Assembly (NCBI GenBank): GCA_020348925.1
Contig: CP070758.1
Span: forward strand, 3,537,837-3,574,101
Source: Gemmatimonadota bacterium
Lineage (GTDB): Bacteria > JBHIER01 > G020348925
Reading direction: 5' to 3'
Length of the DNA: 36,265 nucleotides
A model generated the notes under the pieces. It made no database searches. It saw only the letters and a program-made list of their open reading frames with translations, and had not been told where the DNA came from. The position numbers and the translations under genes were made by a program. This document shows positions 1 through 8,354 of this stretch, piece after piece; position 1 is the stretch's first letter; every line of letters begins with the position of its first letter.

Positions 1-246
1 CAGAACATCAAGTACATTCGCCCCGCCGTCACCATTGCAATCGGCCGCCCAGAGCTCCTCGCCGCTCGGCGGCGGTGACGTTCCCAGAACAATATTTACC
101 GTCAGGACAGCGTCCAGAACATTAATGGCTCCATCACCATTAACATCCCCTCTCTCCCGCTGGATATCCCATGTGTAAGCTGAGCCATATAGCCCCAGCC
201 CAAACAGGAGCATGGCCAATCCCGCATGTACGATTCGTTTTAACAT
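1..246 (-). CDS. Secreted dockerin-repeat protein, 3' end outside window (partial)
   Basis: Reading the minus strand from ATG at 246 gives an uninterrupted frame to the window edge, so the C-terminus is missing. It opens with a basic start (MLKR) and a hydrophobic stretch of about 17 residues, a signal peptide for export. Two dockerin-type half-repeats follow: a GDVNGDGAINVLDAV segment and, about 27 residues on, DCNGDGGANVLDVL. These are calcium-binding loops of the F-hand type. The start is supported by a GAAAGGTGA ribosome binding site just upstream. Dockerins dock onto cohesin domains in cellulosomes, but in many non-cellulosomal bacteria they are generic modules of secreted proteins. Two more dockerin proteins lie at the other end of the window. 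The function of the missing C-terminal part is unknown. Confidence 0.8.
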   Translation of the reverse strand, partial: MLKRIVHAGLAMLLFGLGLYGSAYTWDIQRERGDVNGDGAINVLDAVLTVNIVLGTSPPPSGEELWAADCNGDGGANVLDVL

Positions 247-495
247 CCGTTCACCTTTCAGAATGTTGAGCCTTCAGAATTTTTAATACGCCACTTCAAA
301 TTACTTTTGTCGGTTACGGCTGTGAAGCCCCGAGGCAAGCTCTAGACAGACCCGTATCGTTGAATGTTACGGTTACGGCTTGTTTCCCCATCCTTGATCG
401 TCCATTATATATATGCTGGATGCAATTTTTTCAAAGGATATATATCCCTTTTCACCCGTTGCACAGGATATATATACTGCGCGATCTCATACACT
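247..495. repeat. Intergenic stretch with short AT-rich repeats
   Basis: No gene is seen here. It holds an 11-base direct repeat CGGTTACGGCT at 311-321 and 370-380, and an AGGATATATAT element at 435-445 and 465-475. The first copy contains the perfect 12-base palindrome GGATATATATCC (436-447), and a related ATATATAT run lies near 406. The stretch is upstream of the dockerin gene and downstream of the M56/HEAT gene, so it may hold the dockerin promoter or operators. No clear -35/-10 pair was found. Confidence 0.4.
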
Positions 496-2421
496 TTAGT
501 GGCGGTGATCGCGCTCGTACTCATGATCATAGTCGTGTTTGTAGTGATCGCGGTCGCGGCGGAAATGGTGGGATCGTGACGGATTGATCTCGTCCAGGGC
601 CCAGACCGCCATGGCCCGAACTTCGGGCTCGGGATCGCGGAGGGTTTCCAGGAGAGCATCAACGATACGCTCGATGTCGCGGAGAGAATCCCACGTATCA
701 CGGATACCGATGAGGCCACAGTTGAAAGCCGCTTCTCGGCGCATGTCCGGCTTTTTGTCCTCAAGCCGCCTCAGTAATGAGGGCACGCTTTCGGTATAAT
801 CGATGGCCCCTTCATCGGCTCTGAATCCATCAGTTACTCTTTTCACCAGGGGTCCGTTCATCAGGGTGCCGGCCCAGACCTGGTCGTTCTCCCAGGATCT
901 CCAATTCCAATCCGCGAAGATCTCCTCCCGGGCCCATCCGGCCTTTCGACTGCCTCTATTTTCAATCTCGCCCAGAGCCCACACCACAGCTGTTCGCATG
1001 TCTTTCTCTCTTTTGGAAATCTCAACCAACGGATCGATGGCAACCGGGTCTTCGATCTCTCCCAGTGAAAGAATAGCCATCTCACGCACACGTGGATCAC
1101 TGTCTTCGAGAGCCCAGATCAGAGGGACGATCGATTTTTTGTCCTTGATCTCACCGAGGGCCCAGGCGGCAACCTGTCTCACATCGGCGGACCCGTCCCG
1201 AAGAGCTTCGGTCAGTGGTATCACAGCATCGTGATCCTCGTGCTCCCCGAGCCACCAGGCGGCTCTCTGACGGATTATGGGATCTCTGTGTGCTTCCAAG
1301 TCCATTATGAGATCACCCGTTACAGGTATAGACTGTCTAACTCCAAAAACATCCAGTGTTATGAAGGGCAGCATCAGGACCATCAATGCCAGGGTGATGA
1401 GGACAAACTTCTCCGTGCTCAGTGAGGTATGGTTTAGCTTTTCATTCATGACGCACCGAATCCTTTCTTTCAATCCGTTTTCTCTGGCCATGGTGACGGC
1501 ATACATCGGTCTGGCCCGTTTCACGTGGGAACGGGCAACCTGGAGGAGGTAGGACGCATATTCGTGATTTCGGACACCCTGCTGCAGAGCGTAATCGTCG
1601 CAGGCCCGTTCGCGTTCCATAGCACTCCGGCGGCTTGCCAGCCAGACCAGTGGATTGGGCCAGTAGAAGGCGCAGGCAATTTGCGTAAGAAGATGAAGCA
1701 AATAATCCCAGCGGGCGATGTGGGCCAATTCGTGCAGCAGAACACTTCGTGTTTGCTCCTCGTTCCACGTCCGTACTTCAGGCGGGAATATGATCACCGG
1801 TCTGAATATTCCCCAGGCAAAGGGTATCGAGATGTTGTCGCTCACCAAACAGCGGACACTTCGCAGAAGACCGAGGCGGGTCGCCAGAGGGACGGGCAGG
1901 CTGGAGACATCCGACGGATCGAGGGGATGAGCGCGATGGGTGAGGGAGCAGACACGAAGAAGATGGATGGTCAGCCTCACGAGGTTCAAAAGGACACCGA
2001 TCCCCCAGAATCCCAGAAGTATCAGGGCCATCATCCTGAGAGGCGAGGGCTCAAACGGTTTGTTATCGGTGGTGGATTCTGATGTCTTCGCGGCATTCGG
2101 TGCTGTTGTGCTTCTTTCGCCCACAGGTTCGGGATCCAAGGATGTCGTGTGGGATACACCGGTTGGGCCCTTGGCGTCCAGCCAGATTTCCTCCAGGGAG
2201 CCAAACTGCCAGGACGGTACCGTGAAAGATACCAGAGGGAGAACCACCAGGATGACAAAAACTGTGCTCCAGGCCAACTGGCGCGCCGCCGCTGAGGATC
2301 GCCTCAGCAGCAAAGCTACCACCCCTGCGGCCGTCACCAGCAGCGTCGCTTTCAAAAAAACAGCGACACCTATCTCTGCCGCAGCCCGTGCCATCATTTC
2401 AATAGTGACTGTATCCATCAT
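496..2421 (-). CDS. BlaR1/MecR1-like M56 metallopeptidase sensor fused to HEAT repeats
   Basis: The M56 family comprises integral membrane zinc proteases that sense a stimulus outside the cell and trigger loss of a BlaI-type repressor inside. Numbering from ATG 2421 (641 aa): membrane helices near 14-38, 52-66, 130-155 and 339-356; the zinc motif HELAH at 230-234; and the downstream ERERACDD helix (268-275), which supplies the third ligand. Instead of the penicillin-binding sensor domain of BlaR1, the C-terminal part (about 372-620) is HEAT/armadillo-type repeats with recurring 'AxWALGEI' helices. The protein ends in a His/Asp/Arg-rich tail with seven His in the last 27 residues. The start overlaps the blaI stop as ATGA (2418-2421), with an AAGGAG site upstream, so the two are translationally coupled. 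M56-HEAT fusions occur in other environmental bacteria. The signal sensed is unknown. Confidence 0.88.
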   Translation of the reverse strand: MMDTVTIEMMARAAAEIGVAVFLKATLLVTAAGVVALLLRRSSAAARQLAWSTVFVILVVLPLVSFTVPSWQFGSLEEIWLDAKGPTGVSHTTSLDPEPVGERSTTAPNAAKTSESTTDNKPFEPSPLRMMALILLGFWGIGVLLNLVRLTIHLLRVCSLTHRAHPLDPSDVSSLPVPLATRLGLLRSVRCLVSDNISIPFAWGIFRPVIIFPPEVRTWNEEQTRSVLLHELAHIARWDYLLHLLTQIACAFYWPNPLVWLASRRSAMERERACDDYALQQGVRNHEYASYLLQVARSHVKRARPMYAVTMARENGLKERIRCVMNEKLNHTSLSTEKFVLITLALMVLMLPFITLDVFGVRQSIPVTGDLIMDLEAHRDPIIRQRAAWWLGEHEDHDAVIPLTEALRDGSADVRQVAAWALGEIKDKKSIVPLIWALEDSDPRVREMAILSLGEIEDPVAIDPLVEISKREKDMRTAVVWALGEIENRGSRKAGWAREEIFADWNWRSWENDQVWAGTLMNGPLVKRVTDGFRADEGAIDYTESVPSLLRRLEDKKPDMRREAAFNCGLIGIRDTWDSLRDIERIVDALLETLRDPEPEVRAMAVWALDEINPSRSHHFRRDRDHYKHDYDHEYERDHRH

Positions 2422-2801
2422 GACCCTTTCTCCTTCTCCAACCACGCCTCTATCCGTTCAATCTCTTCCTCGGAGAGTTTCCCGGAGGAAGTATTTAGCA
2501 AACTCAGGATGGCCCTGGAAGGTGATCCGCCGAAATACGTCCGAATCAGGTCCCGGGTCGCTTTCCGTGATGCCTTCTCGGCGGAGACAGCGGGTGAATA
2601 GATGTAACGGCGGTCATGTTTGCGGTATACGACGTAGCCCTTCTTGGCCAGAATGCCGAGGGTAATTCGGACGGAGTCATAACTGGTCTCATCGGGCATG
2701 CGCTGCACGACATCGGAAACACAGGCCTGGCCCAGTTGGTAGAGGATGTCCATGATCTGCCGCTCCCTCTTGCTGAGATATCCGTTCTGCTGATCTTTCA
2801 T
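2418..2801 (-). CDS. blaI: BlaI/MecI/CopY-family transcriptional repressor
   Basis: A 127-residue winged-helix repressor of the Penicillinase_R family, the usual length. It opens with the family hallmark 'LSKRERQIMDILYQLG' (residues 9-24), followed by the recognition helix region around DETSYDSVRITLGIL and a wing (GYVVYRKHDRRYIYSP). The C-terminal half (about 83-127) is the dimerisation helix bundle, where M56 proteases cleave this family. AAAAGGAG sits a few bases before the ATG. An 18-base palindrome lies immediately upstream, consistent with autorepression. The M56 gene follows with a 4-base overlap, the classic blaI-blaR arrangement. No beta-lactamase gene is nearby, so the regulon is not necessarily for antibiotic resistance. 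Confidence 0.93.
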   Translation of the reverse strand: MKDQQNGYLSKRERQIMDILYQLGQACVSDVVQRMPDETSYDSVRITLGILAKKGYVVYRKHDRRYIYSPAVSAEKASRKATRDLIRTYFGGSPSRAILSLLNTSSGKLSEEEIERIEAWLEKEKGS

Positions 2802-2817
2802 TCAGAGTTCTCCTTTT

Positions 2818-2835
2818 GTGTAAAATTTTTTACAC
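2818..2835. promoter_or_regulatory. Near-perfect palindrome, likely BlaI-type operator
   Basis: GTGTAAAAT/TTTTTACAC is an 18-base inverted repeat with one mismatch, ending 16 bases before the repressor start codon and directly abutting its ribosome binding site. Family operators are palindromes with TACA/TGTA half-sites, and the TGTA and TACA ends fit. Binding here would block transcription of the repressor-protease pair. The divergent gene at 3166 could also be affected, though it is 330 bases away. Confidence 0.6.
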
Positions 2836-3165
2836 TATTTAGACACTTGGGGGTTTCAATTTGTTTCAATTTTTCCGAAACTGCTTTCGTACAAGAAAGT
2901 TGCCCTGCATTACCAATGATCTCCACTCGTTTCTTGAAATCGTACAAATATGATACTGTGAAAACCGTACATCGGTTATTTGTAATTGTCCCAATGGAAT
3001 ATGATGTAAACCTTCATCATCTCAGGTGCGTCTCTTTTACAAAGTCTTTGTCCGACGAAATGAAACAAAGGTGTGAGTATTGTTGTCTCAAATTCGAAGA
3101 ATTTGGAGGACGGAAAGAAAGCTTTCACATTAGAACCGGAACCTTATCCGCGAAAGGAGGAAATG

Positions 3166-4152
3166 ATGCAGAAGTTTTGTATGTGGGTCGTGCTGCTGTG
3201 CCTGATTCTGGGGTGTGGTGTTATCGATATCTCTGCGGATGTTGAGGAATGGGAATTTTCCGGTGTGACAAGAATCAAGGTGAAAGGGATATCGGGTGAT
3301 GTGATCCTGCGCCCGGCGGACGGACGCACGGGCGTCGTCGAGTTGAGGGAGGATGTGCATCCGCGCAGCAGTTTCCACCCCACCGTGGAACAGGAAGGCG
3401 AGACGCTGTATATCAGAGAAAAATGGCGGGGGAATACCTCACGAGGCCGAGTGGAGTGGACTATCCTTCTTCCCGAGCAGGCCGATCCTCCATCCATTCG
3501 GATCAACAATGCATCGGGTAATCTTGATTGTCGGGGCGTCTCCGCCGAAATTGATTTCGAAACGGCCAGTGGTGATATCGTTCTTTCGGAGATGAAGCTT
3601 GGTGACCGGTCCGATTTCAGTACGGCCAGCGGAGATTATATCCTCGAGAATATGACAATCCCTGAGGACGTTGATTTCAGCACGGCCAGCGGCGATTATG
3701 AACTGGAGAACCTCATGATCGAGGAGGGATGTCGATTCTCAACGGCTTCCGGTGATGTAAAATGCCGGAACTGCAAATGTATGGACGACGTGGAGATGAG
3801 TTCAGCCAGCGGTGATGTCGTTGTTCGAGACACGGAGCTTCTGGGGTGGAGTGAGTTTTCTTCGGCCTCTGGAGATGTTGCATTATTTTTCGATAAACTT
3901 CCCGGGCACGACATCACGGCCGGTTCGGCTTCCGGCAAGGTCGTCCTCGAAGTTGACGATTTCGGTGATGATTTTACACTGGTCATGATCAAGCGTGAGG
4001 ACAGGGGTCGCATCTCCTGCCCCTTTGAATACAGTTACGAAGAAACCTTCGACGATTATCACATCTATGAAAGAAGAGTTGTCGAGCGCGGTTCTGGCAA
4101 GCCAGAGATCGAATTACGCACCGCTTCCGGAAGGGTCATTGTCAGGGATTGA
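3166..4152 (+). CDS. DUF4097-like beta-solenoid surface protein with nine ASG repeats
   Basis: About 328 residues from the ATG at 3166, chosen because AAAGGAGG sits 5 bases upstream; a longer frame reaches back to 3073. The N-terminus is hydrophobic and ends in LILGC, so it is a probable lipoprotein or Sec-exported protein. After an N-terminal beta region, the motif [TSN]ASG[DNKR] recurs nine times, mostly at an exact 20-residue spacing (for example TASGDYILEN, TASGDYELEN, SASGDVVVRD). Each copy would form one rung of a right-handed beta-solenoid, as in the DUF4097 / putative adhesin families. An acidic stretch precedes a last repeat at the C-terminus. The biochemical role is unknown. These proteins often sit beside envelope-stress or sensor genes, and here the divergent neighbour is the BlaI/M56 pair. 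A hairpin terminator follows. Confidence 0.78.
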   Translation: MQKFCMWVVLLCLILGCGVIDISADVEEWEFSGVTRIKVKGISGDVILRPADGRTGVVELREDVHPRSSFHPTVEQEGETLYIREKWRGNTSRGRVEWTILLPEQADPPSIRINNASGNLDCRGVSAEIDFETASGDIVLSEMKLGDRSDFSTASGDYILENMTIPEDVDFSTASGDYELENLMIEEGCRFSTASGDVKCRNCKCMDDVEMSSASGDVVVRDTELLGWSEFSSASGDVALFFDKLPGHDITAGSASGKVVLEVDDFGDDFTLVMIKREDRGRISCPFEYSYEETFDDYHIYERRVVERGSGKPEIELRTASGRVIVRD

Positions 4153-4213
4153 TACAGCCGGATTTTTATGCGTCTCTTTCCGTTCGAAGACGCGTATTCA
4201 TTGGATTTACGCT

Positions 4214-4238
4214 GGGGCAAGAGTTGTCCTCTTGCCCC
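4214..4238 (+). terminator. Hairpin terminator candidate after the DUF4097-like gene
   Basis: A perfect 10-bp stem GGGGCAAGAG / CTCTTGCCCC closes a five-base loop (TTGTC), 62 bases after the stop codon. The following T-run is short (TTAATACT), so termination may be partial. No other gene lies between it and 4405. Confidence 0.55.
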
Positions 4239-4404
4239 TTAATACTCTGTAGTTTTCTGTACTTTTTCGAATTTATTCGATGGAAGTGTAAGCCCCGCTT
4301 AAGCAATCCCATATGGCATAAAACAATCCCTTCTTAAAACTTCTCATTTTTATCATCAGAATTGTAAGACTTCAGAATTAAAATTGAATAAAGAGGTTTT
4401 CTAT

Positions 4405-4431
4405 TGCCCTAAAATAGTATAATTTAGGGCA
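4405..4431 (+). promoter_or_regulatory. 27-base palindrome carrying a perfect -10 box
   Basis: TGCCCTAAA and TTTAGGGCA form a perfect 9-bp inverted repeat around a 9-base centre. The centre and the start of the right arm read TATAAT (4418-4423), an exact -10 box. No good -35 hexamer is found at the right spacing, which is common for activated promoters. It lies about 90 bases before the propeller gene. It looks like an operator overlapping a promoter, but it could instead act as an RNA hairpin. Confidence 0.45.
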
Positions 4432-4518
4432 GTACGGTGATCTCATTTCTAAAAACAGGGACATAATGCATGTTCATGAACAGTGATACATGATGGTTGA
4501 AGGAGGAGTGACTTGATT

Positions 4519-6654
4519 ATGTTAAAGAAACGAATTATTATTCTGGTCCTATGTTTGACTGTATCAGCGGGGGCTGAGATATCGGTGAAGACAGTGGATT
4601 TTTTGAAGGAAATCGGTGTCGAAATCAATGCGGCGGGGCCGCTGCTCGTACAAACTGATCCTAGTCGAAATCGCGTCATTGTTGCGAACACTCTGAGCTC
4701 CTCGGTATCGATTATCGATGGAGAGACGCACTCGGTCGTGAATATCCCCATTGGGGGACGGGCACTGCAGCATCTCAAATCCGAGGCGATGACTCTGAAT
4801 AGAGGCACGGGGGATATCTGTCTCATTGCATCGAAGAGCCTCCACATTATTCATCCCGAAAAGAGATCCGCCAAGACGATTCCGACCGACGACCAGTTTG
4901 AATCCGTTGCCGTTGATGAAAGCACCGGCAATGTCTTCATCGCAGGGCGGGAGAGCGGGGAGATGGGATTCTATGAGGCGAAATCGCACAAGCTGAGAAT
5001 GCGCACCTGGCTGGATCACAGGGAGAAACTCATAAACCTCAACCAGACGCCACCTCCGCCAATTCGAAAGGTTGTTGCTGACAACGAGCTCCGAAAAATT
5101 ATTGCCATCGATGGGTACACATCAACCCTCTATCTGTTCAATTCCGATGACGGGCGGGCTGTTGATTCGAGGCGACTCGATCTTACCAGTGGCGGGCGCT
5201 GGCATCTCGCCGGTTACGATGAAAAAACCCATCGTCTGTATGTTGTCGTGGAGACGGATGCGAGGAAAGTGATCGAGGCGGCAAAGGTCGATGTCCTGGG
5301 TAACGATGATATCATTGTACAGCTTCCTGAATTCACCGAAGGTGTAGGAATTATCTACAATCCCAAACGGGACGAGGTTTATGTTCCCTACGATAACCAT
5401 CCATCGGTGCATGTTGTAGATTTTGAAAACGGAGGAAGGATTGATGAGATCAAACTTCCCGCCTATGGCAATGATGCCAGTGCCATCGATTTGGAAAATG
5501 ATTACCTGTACATTGGGAGCTGGGCCCATGGTGAGATCGATGTTATCGATCTGCAGACACGAAAGCTCGTGAGAAGAATCGAGCATTTAGGGATTATTCC
5601 TCATATGTTCAGTATGGCTTTCAATCCCCTTACAAATTTGCTCTATATTCCAAAAGGTGCAACTGCCGTCAACGGCACCTTTGGTGCTGCGGTAAATGTA
5701 TTGGATCCGGTCACGGAACGGTACGAGAAAATTCATACCGGCTGGGCACCTATAGATCTCATCGAGCTGCAAGGAAGAAACAGCTTTCTCGTCTTTAACA
5801 ACGAAGACCAGTTTGCCGAAGTCCATCCGAGCGGTCAATACGAAGTTCATACAGTACCCTATGACTACCCGGTAGAGGCAGCTTACAGTCCGGAGGGCAA
5901 TGTCTACCTTTCCTATGGGCCGCATCAATCCTACTGGCCGACCGTCTATATATGGGATGCAAAGAACGGTATCATTACAATTGACAAGGATGATCTCAGT
6001 TTTTATGACCGGCGTGTCCCCCGACAGGCCCACACAATGGCTTTGGATGTCGAAGGCGTTTTGTATTATAGTCAGAACAATTGGGGAGGGGAGGAACATT
6101 TCTTGGGGAAATTGCTGGATGAAGTTCGCCTCTTTGAACCAATCAAACGGATTGCCCTCGGGGATACGGTTGTCAGGGAAATTAGCCAGAGGATCTTGCA
6201 GTACGATCCCGAATTGCATTGGCTCTATCTCGTTCGAGTGGGGGAAGGGAACGAAGATCCAAGTATTCTTCAAGTCATCGATCCGGACTCGCAGAAGGTT
6301 GAGAAGAGGTTGTTGTTGGGTTTGACGGCCACAGATTTCATCGTAGAGACCGAGAATCTTTATATAGCCAATTTCGAATCGAATACTGTTTCGATTGTCG
6401 ACAAAACGATTTTCTCCAGTCGTGAAATCGAAACTGGTGACGGTCCGCTCAAACTCTGCCTCTGTGGTGGAAAAGTTTACGTTGCAAACCATCTCAGCAA
6501 TACGCTGCAAGAGGTAAAAGAAAAAGGCAAAGCGTTTCCAATTCCATATGAAGGATTTCCTGATAACCTCTTTGTTTTAAGAGAGAAGATCATTATTACC
6601 TCTCATAATTCTGAATCTCTTTATATTTTTCATTTCTATCCTTTTAATGAATAA
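4519..6654 (+). CDS. Secreted YVTN/NHL-type beta-propeller protein
   Basis: About 711 residues. The ATG at 4519 is preceded by AGGAGGAG at 10 bases; an in-frame TTG at 4513 is closer (4 bases) and also possible. The start MLKKRIIILVLCLTVSAGA is a clear signal peptide. The rest consists of repeated four-stranded blade signatures, such as 'NRVIVANTLSSSVSIIDG', 'GNVFIAGRESGEMGFY', 'DYLYIGSWAHGEIDVIDL' and 'NLYIANFESNTVSIVDK', ending with '...KVYVANHLSNTLQEV'. The length fits two propellers of about seven blades. Such proteins are periplasmic or surface scaffolds that bind ligands or partners, and catalysis is not implied. It reaches almost to a propeller fragment at 6676. The substrate or partner is unknown. 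Confidence 0.8.
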   Translation: MLKKRIIILVLCLTVSAGAEISVKTVDFLKEIGVEINAAGPLLVQTDPSRNRVIVANTLSSSVSIIDGETHSVVNIPIGGRALQHLKSEAMTLNRGTGDICLIASKSLHIIHPEKRSAKTIPTDDQFESVAVDESTGNVFIAGRESGEMGFYEAKSHKLRMRTWLDHREKLINLNQTPPPPIRKVVADNELRKIIAIDGYTSTLYLFNSDDGRAVDSRRLDLTSGGRWHLAGYDEKTHRLYVVVETDARKVIEAAKVDVLGNDDIIVQLPEFTEGVGIIYNPKRDEVYVPYDNHPSVHVVDFENGGRIDEIKLPAYGNDASAIDLENDYLYIGSWAHGEIDVIDLQTRKLVRRIEHLGIIPHMFSMAFNPLTNLLYIPKGATAVNGTFGAAVNVLDPVTERYEKIHTGWAPIDLIELQGRNSFLVFNNEDQFAEVHPSGQYEVHTVPYDYPVEAAYSPEGNVYLSYGPHQSYWPTVYIWDAKNGIITIDKDDLSFYDRRVPRQAHTMALDVEGVLYYSQNNWGGEEHFLGKLLDEVRLFEPIKRIALGDTVVREISQRILQYDPELHWLYLVRVGEGNEDPSILQVIDPDSQKVEKRLLLGLTATDFIVETENLYIANFESNTVSIVDKTIFSSREIETGDGPLKLCLCGGKVYVANHLSNTLQEVKEKGKAFPIPYEGFPDNLFVLREKIIITSHNSESLYIFHFYPFNE

Positions 6655-6675
6655 TTTACCCTATTGCATTAGGAA

Positions 6676-6846
6676 ATGTATACCTACGGTGATACAATAT
6701 TCGACTCAGGCAATGTCTCTTTTTATGTGAGAGGTCAGTATGGCGATGCCGTCTTCTTTATTACCCAGGGTCAGGTGGATAGTGAAGGCAGGTTGTGGAT
6801 TACGGATTTCCTTTCGGGGAAATTGTTTCTGATTGAGGAGAAATAG
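6676..6846 (+). pseudogene. Remnant of a propeller/NHL blade (56 codons)
   Basis: ATG 6676 to TAG 6844-6846 encodes 56 residues containing 'SEGRLWITDFLSGKLFLI', a typical NHL/propeller blade end. It is in the same reading frame as the large propeller gene but separated by two stop codons (6652 and 6670). There is no signal peptide and no convincing ribosome binding site. It is best read as the surviving C-terminal end of a former propeller gene, or of a duplicated copy. A short real peptide cannot be excluded. Confidence 0.4.
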
Positions 6847-6904
6847 AGCTGGAGCTCAGATTTCAGACGGCGTTCGAAATGGCAACTTCAAGATAGGAAA
6901 AACC

Positions 6905-7675
6905 TTGTTCATTGCCCTGACTCATATTGTCTCTCCCAACATCAGTCAATGCGAGGTAACGTATCGTAACAGGGAGCCGATCGACTACGATCGAGCGGTG
7001 AAGCAACATGAGGCGTATTGCCAATTGCTTCGTGACTGCGGACTCGATGTCATCGAATTGTCGGTTAACCGCGATTATCCTGACTCGACGTTTCTTGAGG
7101 ATACAGCTGTGGTTGTTGACGAAATCGCGATCATGGCCAATTTGGGAGTTGCATCCCGGCGAGGAGAAGTGAACGGCGTCGAACAGGAATTGGCCAAATA
7201 TAGAAAAATAAGGCGCATTGAGCCTCCGGCTACCTTGGATGGCGGCGATGTGTTGAAAATTGGGAGGGACATATTTGTGGGGTTGTCACCTCGAACGAAT
7301 GAGGCTGGGATTCAATCTCTGAAAAGGTTCCTGGCACCCTTTGGATATAAAATAATTCCTGTCATTTTGAAGGATTGTTTGCATTTGAAATCCGCCTGTA
7401 CTACTCTGGACAAGAAGGCCCTTTTGGTAAATGCCTCATGGCTGGATCTTGAGCCTTTTTCGAATTTCCGGATTATTCAGGTGCCGGAAGATGAATCTGA
7501 GGCGGCGAATGCGCTCAGAGTAAACGATACAATTTTCATGCATTCCGGCTTCTCAAAGACGGTTCAGATCGCTCGGGCCGAGGGATTTGCTGTCAAGACA
7601 ACGGATATATCCGAACTCCTGAAAGCAGAAGCCGGTATGACCTGCTCGAGCATCATTTTTGAGCACCTTGATTGA
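6905..7675 (+). CDS. N(G),N(G)-dimethylarginine dimethylaminohydrolase (DDAH) family
   Basis: DDAH hydrolyses methylated arginine to citrulline and a methylamine, using a Cys-His-Glu centre in the guanidine-modifying (amidinotransferase) fold. From TTG 6905 the protein is 256 aa, the usual size for bacterial DDAH. The family blocks are present: FLEDTAVV (63-70), LDGGDVL (111-117), 'FVGLSPRTN', the HLKSAC block with catalytic His160, and the C-terminal MTCSS with nucleophile Cys247. These positions nearly coincide with His162 and Cys249 of the Pseudomonas aeruginosa enzyme. The start is uncertain: there is no ATG in the N-terminal part, and TTG 6905 has AGGAAA four bases upstream, whereas TTG 6833 would overlap the propeller remnant. 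The gene stands alone; no arginine-deiminase genes are nearby. The exact substrate is inferred. Confidence 0.85.
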   Translation: MFIALTHIVSPNISQCEVTYRNREPIDYDRAVKQHEAYCQLLRDCGLDVIELSVNRDYPDSTFLEDTAVVVDEIAIMANLGVASRRGEVNGVEQELAKYRKIRRIEPPATLDGGDVLKIGRDIFVGLSPRTNEAGIQSLKRFLAPFGYKIIPVILKDCLHLKSACTTLDKKALLVNASWLDLEPFSNFRIIQVPEDESEAANALRVNDTIFMHSGFSKTVQIARAEGFAVKTTDISELLKAEAGMTCSSIIFEHLD

Positions 7676-7832
7676 AGCTCTCCAGGGAGAAGCCACTTTT
7701 GTGATTTGTTTTTCAGCTGTGTTCCCAGCACCTCAATATTATTTTCGGCTTGATTTTTTATCATAATAGTATTAACATTCTTATCCGGATTCTTTGTACG
7801 TTTCCAAACAATTGCTGAAGAAAGGAGCGAAC

Positions 7833-8252
7833 ATGGCAGAGGCGAGAGTGAAATGGGTTGATGGATTGCGATTTGTCGGATACAGTGGTTCGAAACACGG
7901 GATTCTCATGGATGCTGGCGAGAAGGTCGGAGGCACGGATACCGGAGCTCGCCCCGGAGAGATAATTCTTATCGCCTTAGGCGGTTGCACAGGCATTGAT
8001 GTGGCTTCGATTTTGAACAAAATGAGAGTTCCGTTTCATGATATTGAGATCGTTGTCAAGGGCGAGTCTGCACCGGAACATCCCAAGTATTGGACCCATA
8101 TCCAAGTGAAGTATATTGTGAAAGGAAAAAATCTTCCTGAAGATAAAGTGAAAAAAGCTGTTGAGCTTTCACAGGAGAGGTACTGCTCAGTGGGAGAGTC
8201 GCTCAGGAGGAATGTTGTCGTAGAGCATACCTATGAAGTACAAAGCGGATAA
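7833..8252 (+). CDS. OsmC/Ohr-family peroxidase-like protein
   Basis: A 139-residue cytoplasmic protein; the start ATG 7833 has AAAGGAG about 6 bases upstream. OsmC/Ohr proteins reduce organic hydroperoxides with a pair of cysteines. Both are present: Cys52 in LGGCTGIDV and Cys118 in ERYCSVGESL, in the usual positions. The arrangement resembles the stand-alone YhfA-like OsmC group rather than Ohr proper. The thioesterase follows about 100 bases downstream on the same strand. Substrate range cannot be read from sequence. Confidence 0.9.
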   Translation: MAEARVKWVDGLRFVGYSGSKHGILMDAGEKVGGTDTGARPGEIILIALGGCTGIDVASILNKMRVPFHDIEIVVKGESAPEHPKYWTHIQVKYIVKGKNLPEDKVKKAVELSQERYCSVGESLRRNVVVEHTYEVQSG

Positions 8253-8354
8253 GGGGGATCAGAGGGGTTGAAAAGGCATTAGCGGGCGAGACTAGGCGAA
8301 AGAAAGAGAATGAAGATACATCCGACCGTAATCCGCTAAATTCGAGTTATGTGA

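Noticed and set aside
803-1234. Plus-strand frame across the HEAT region
   Set aside because: Antisense shadow of the M56/HEAT gene; low-complexity Ser/Arg sequence and no ribosome binding site.
5587-6510. 307-aa minus frame opposite the propeller gene
   Set aside because: Antisense to a gene with signal peptide and blade repeats; no start signal and no recognisable domain.
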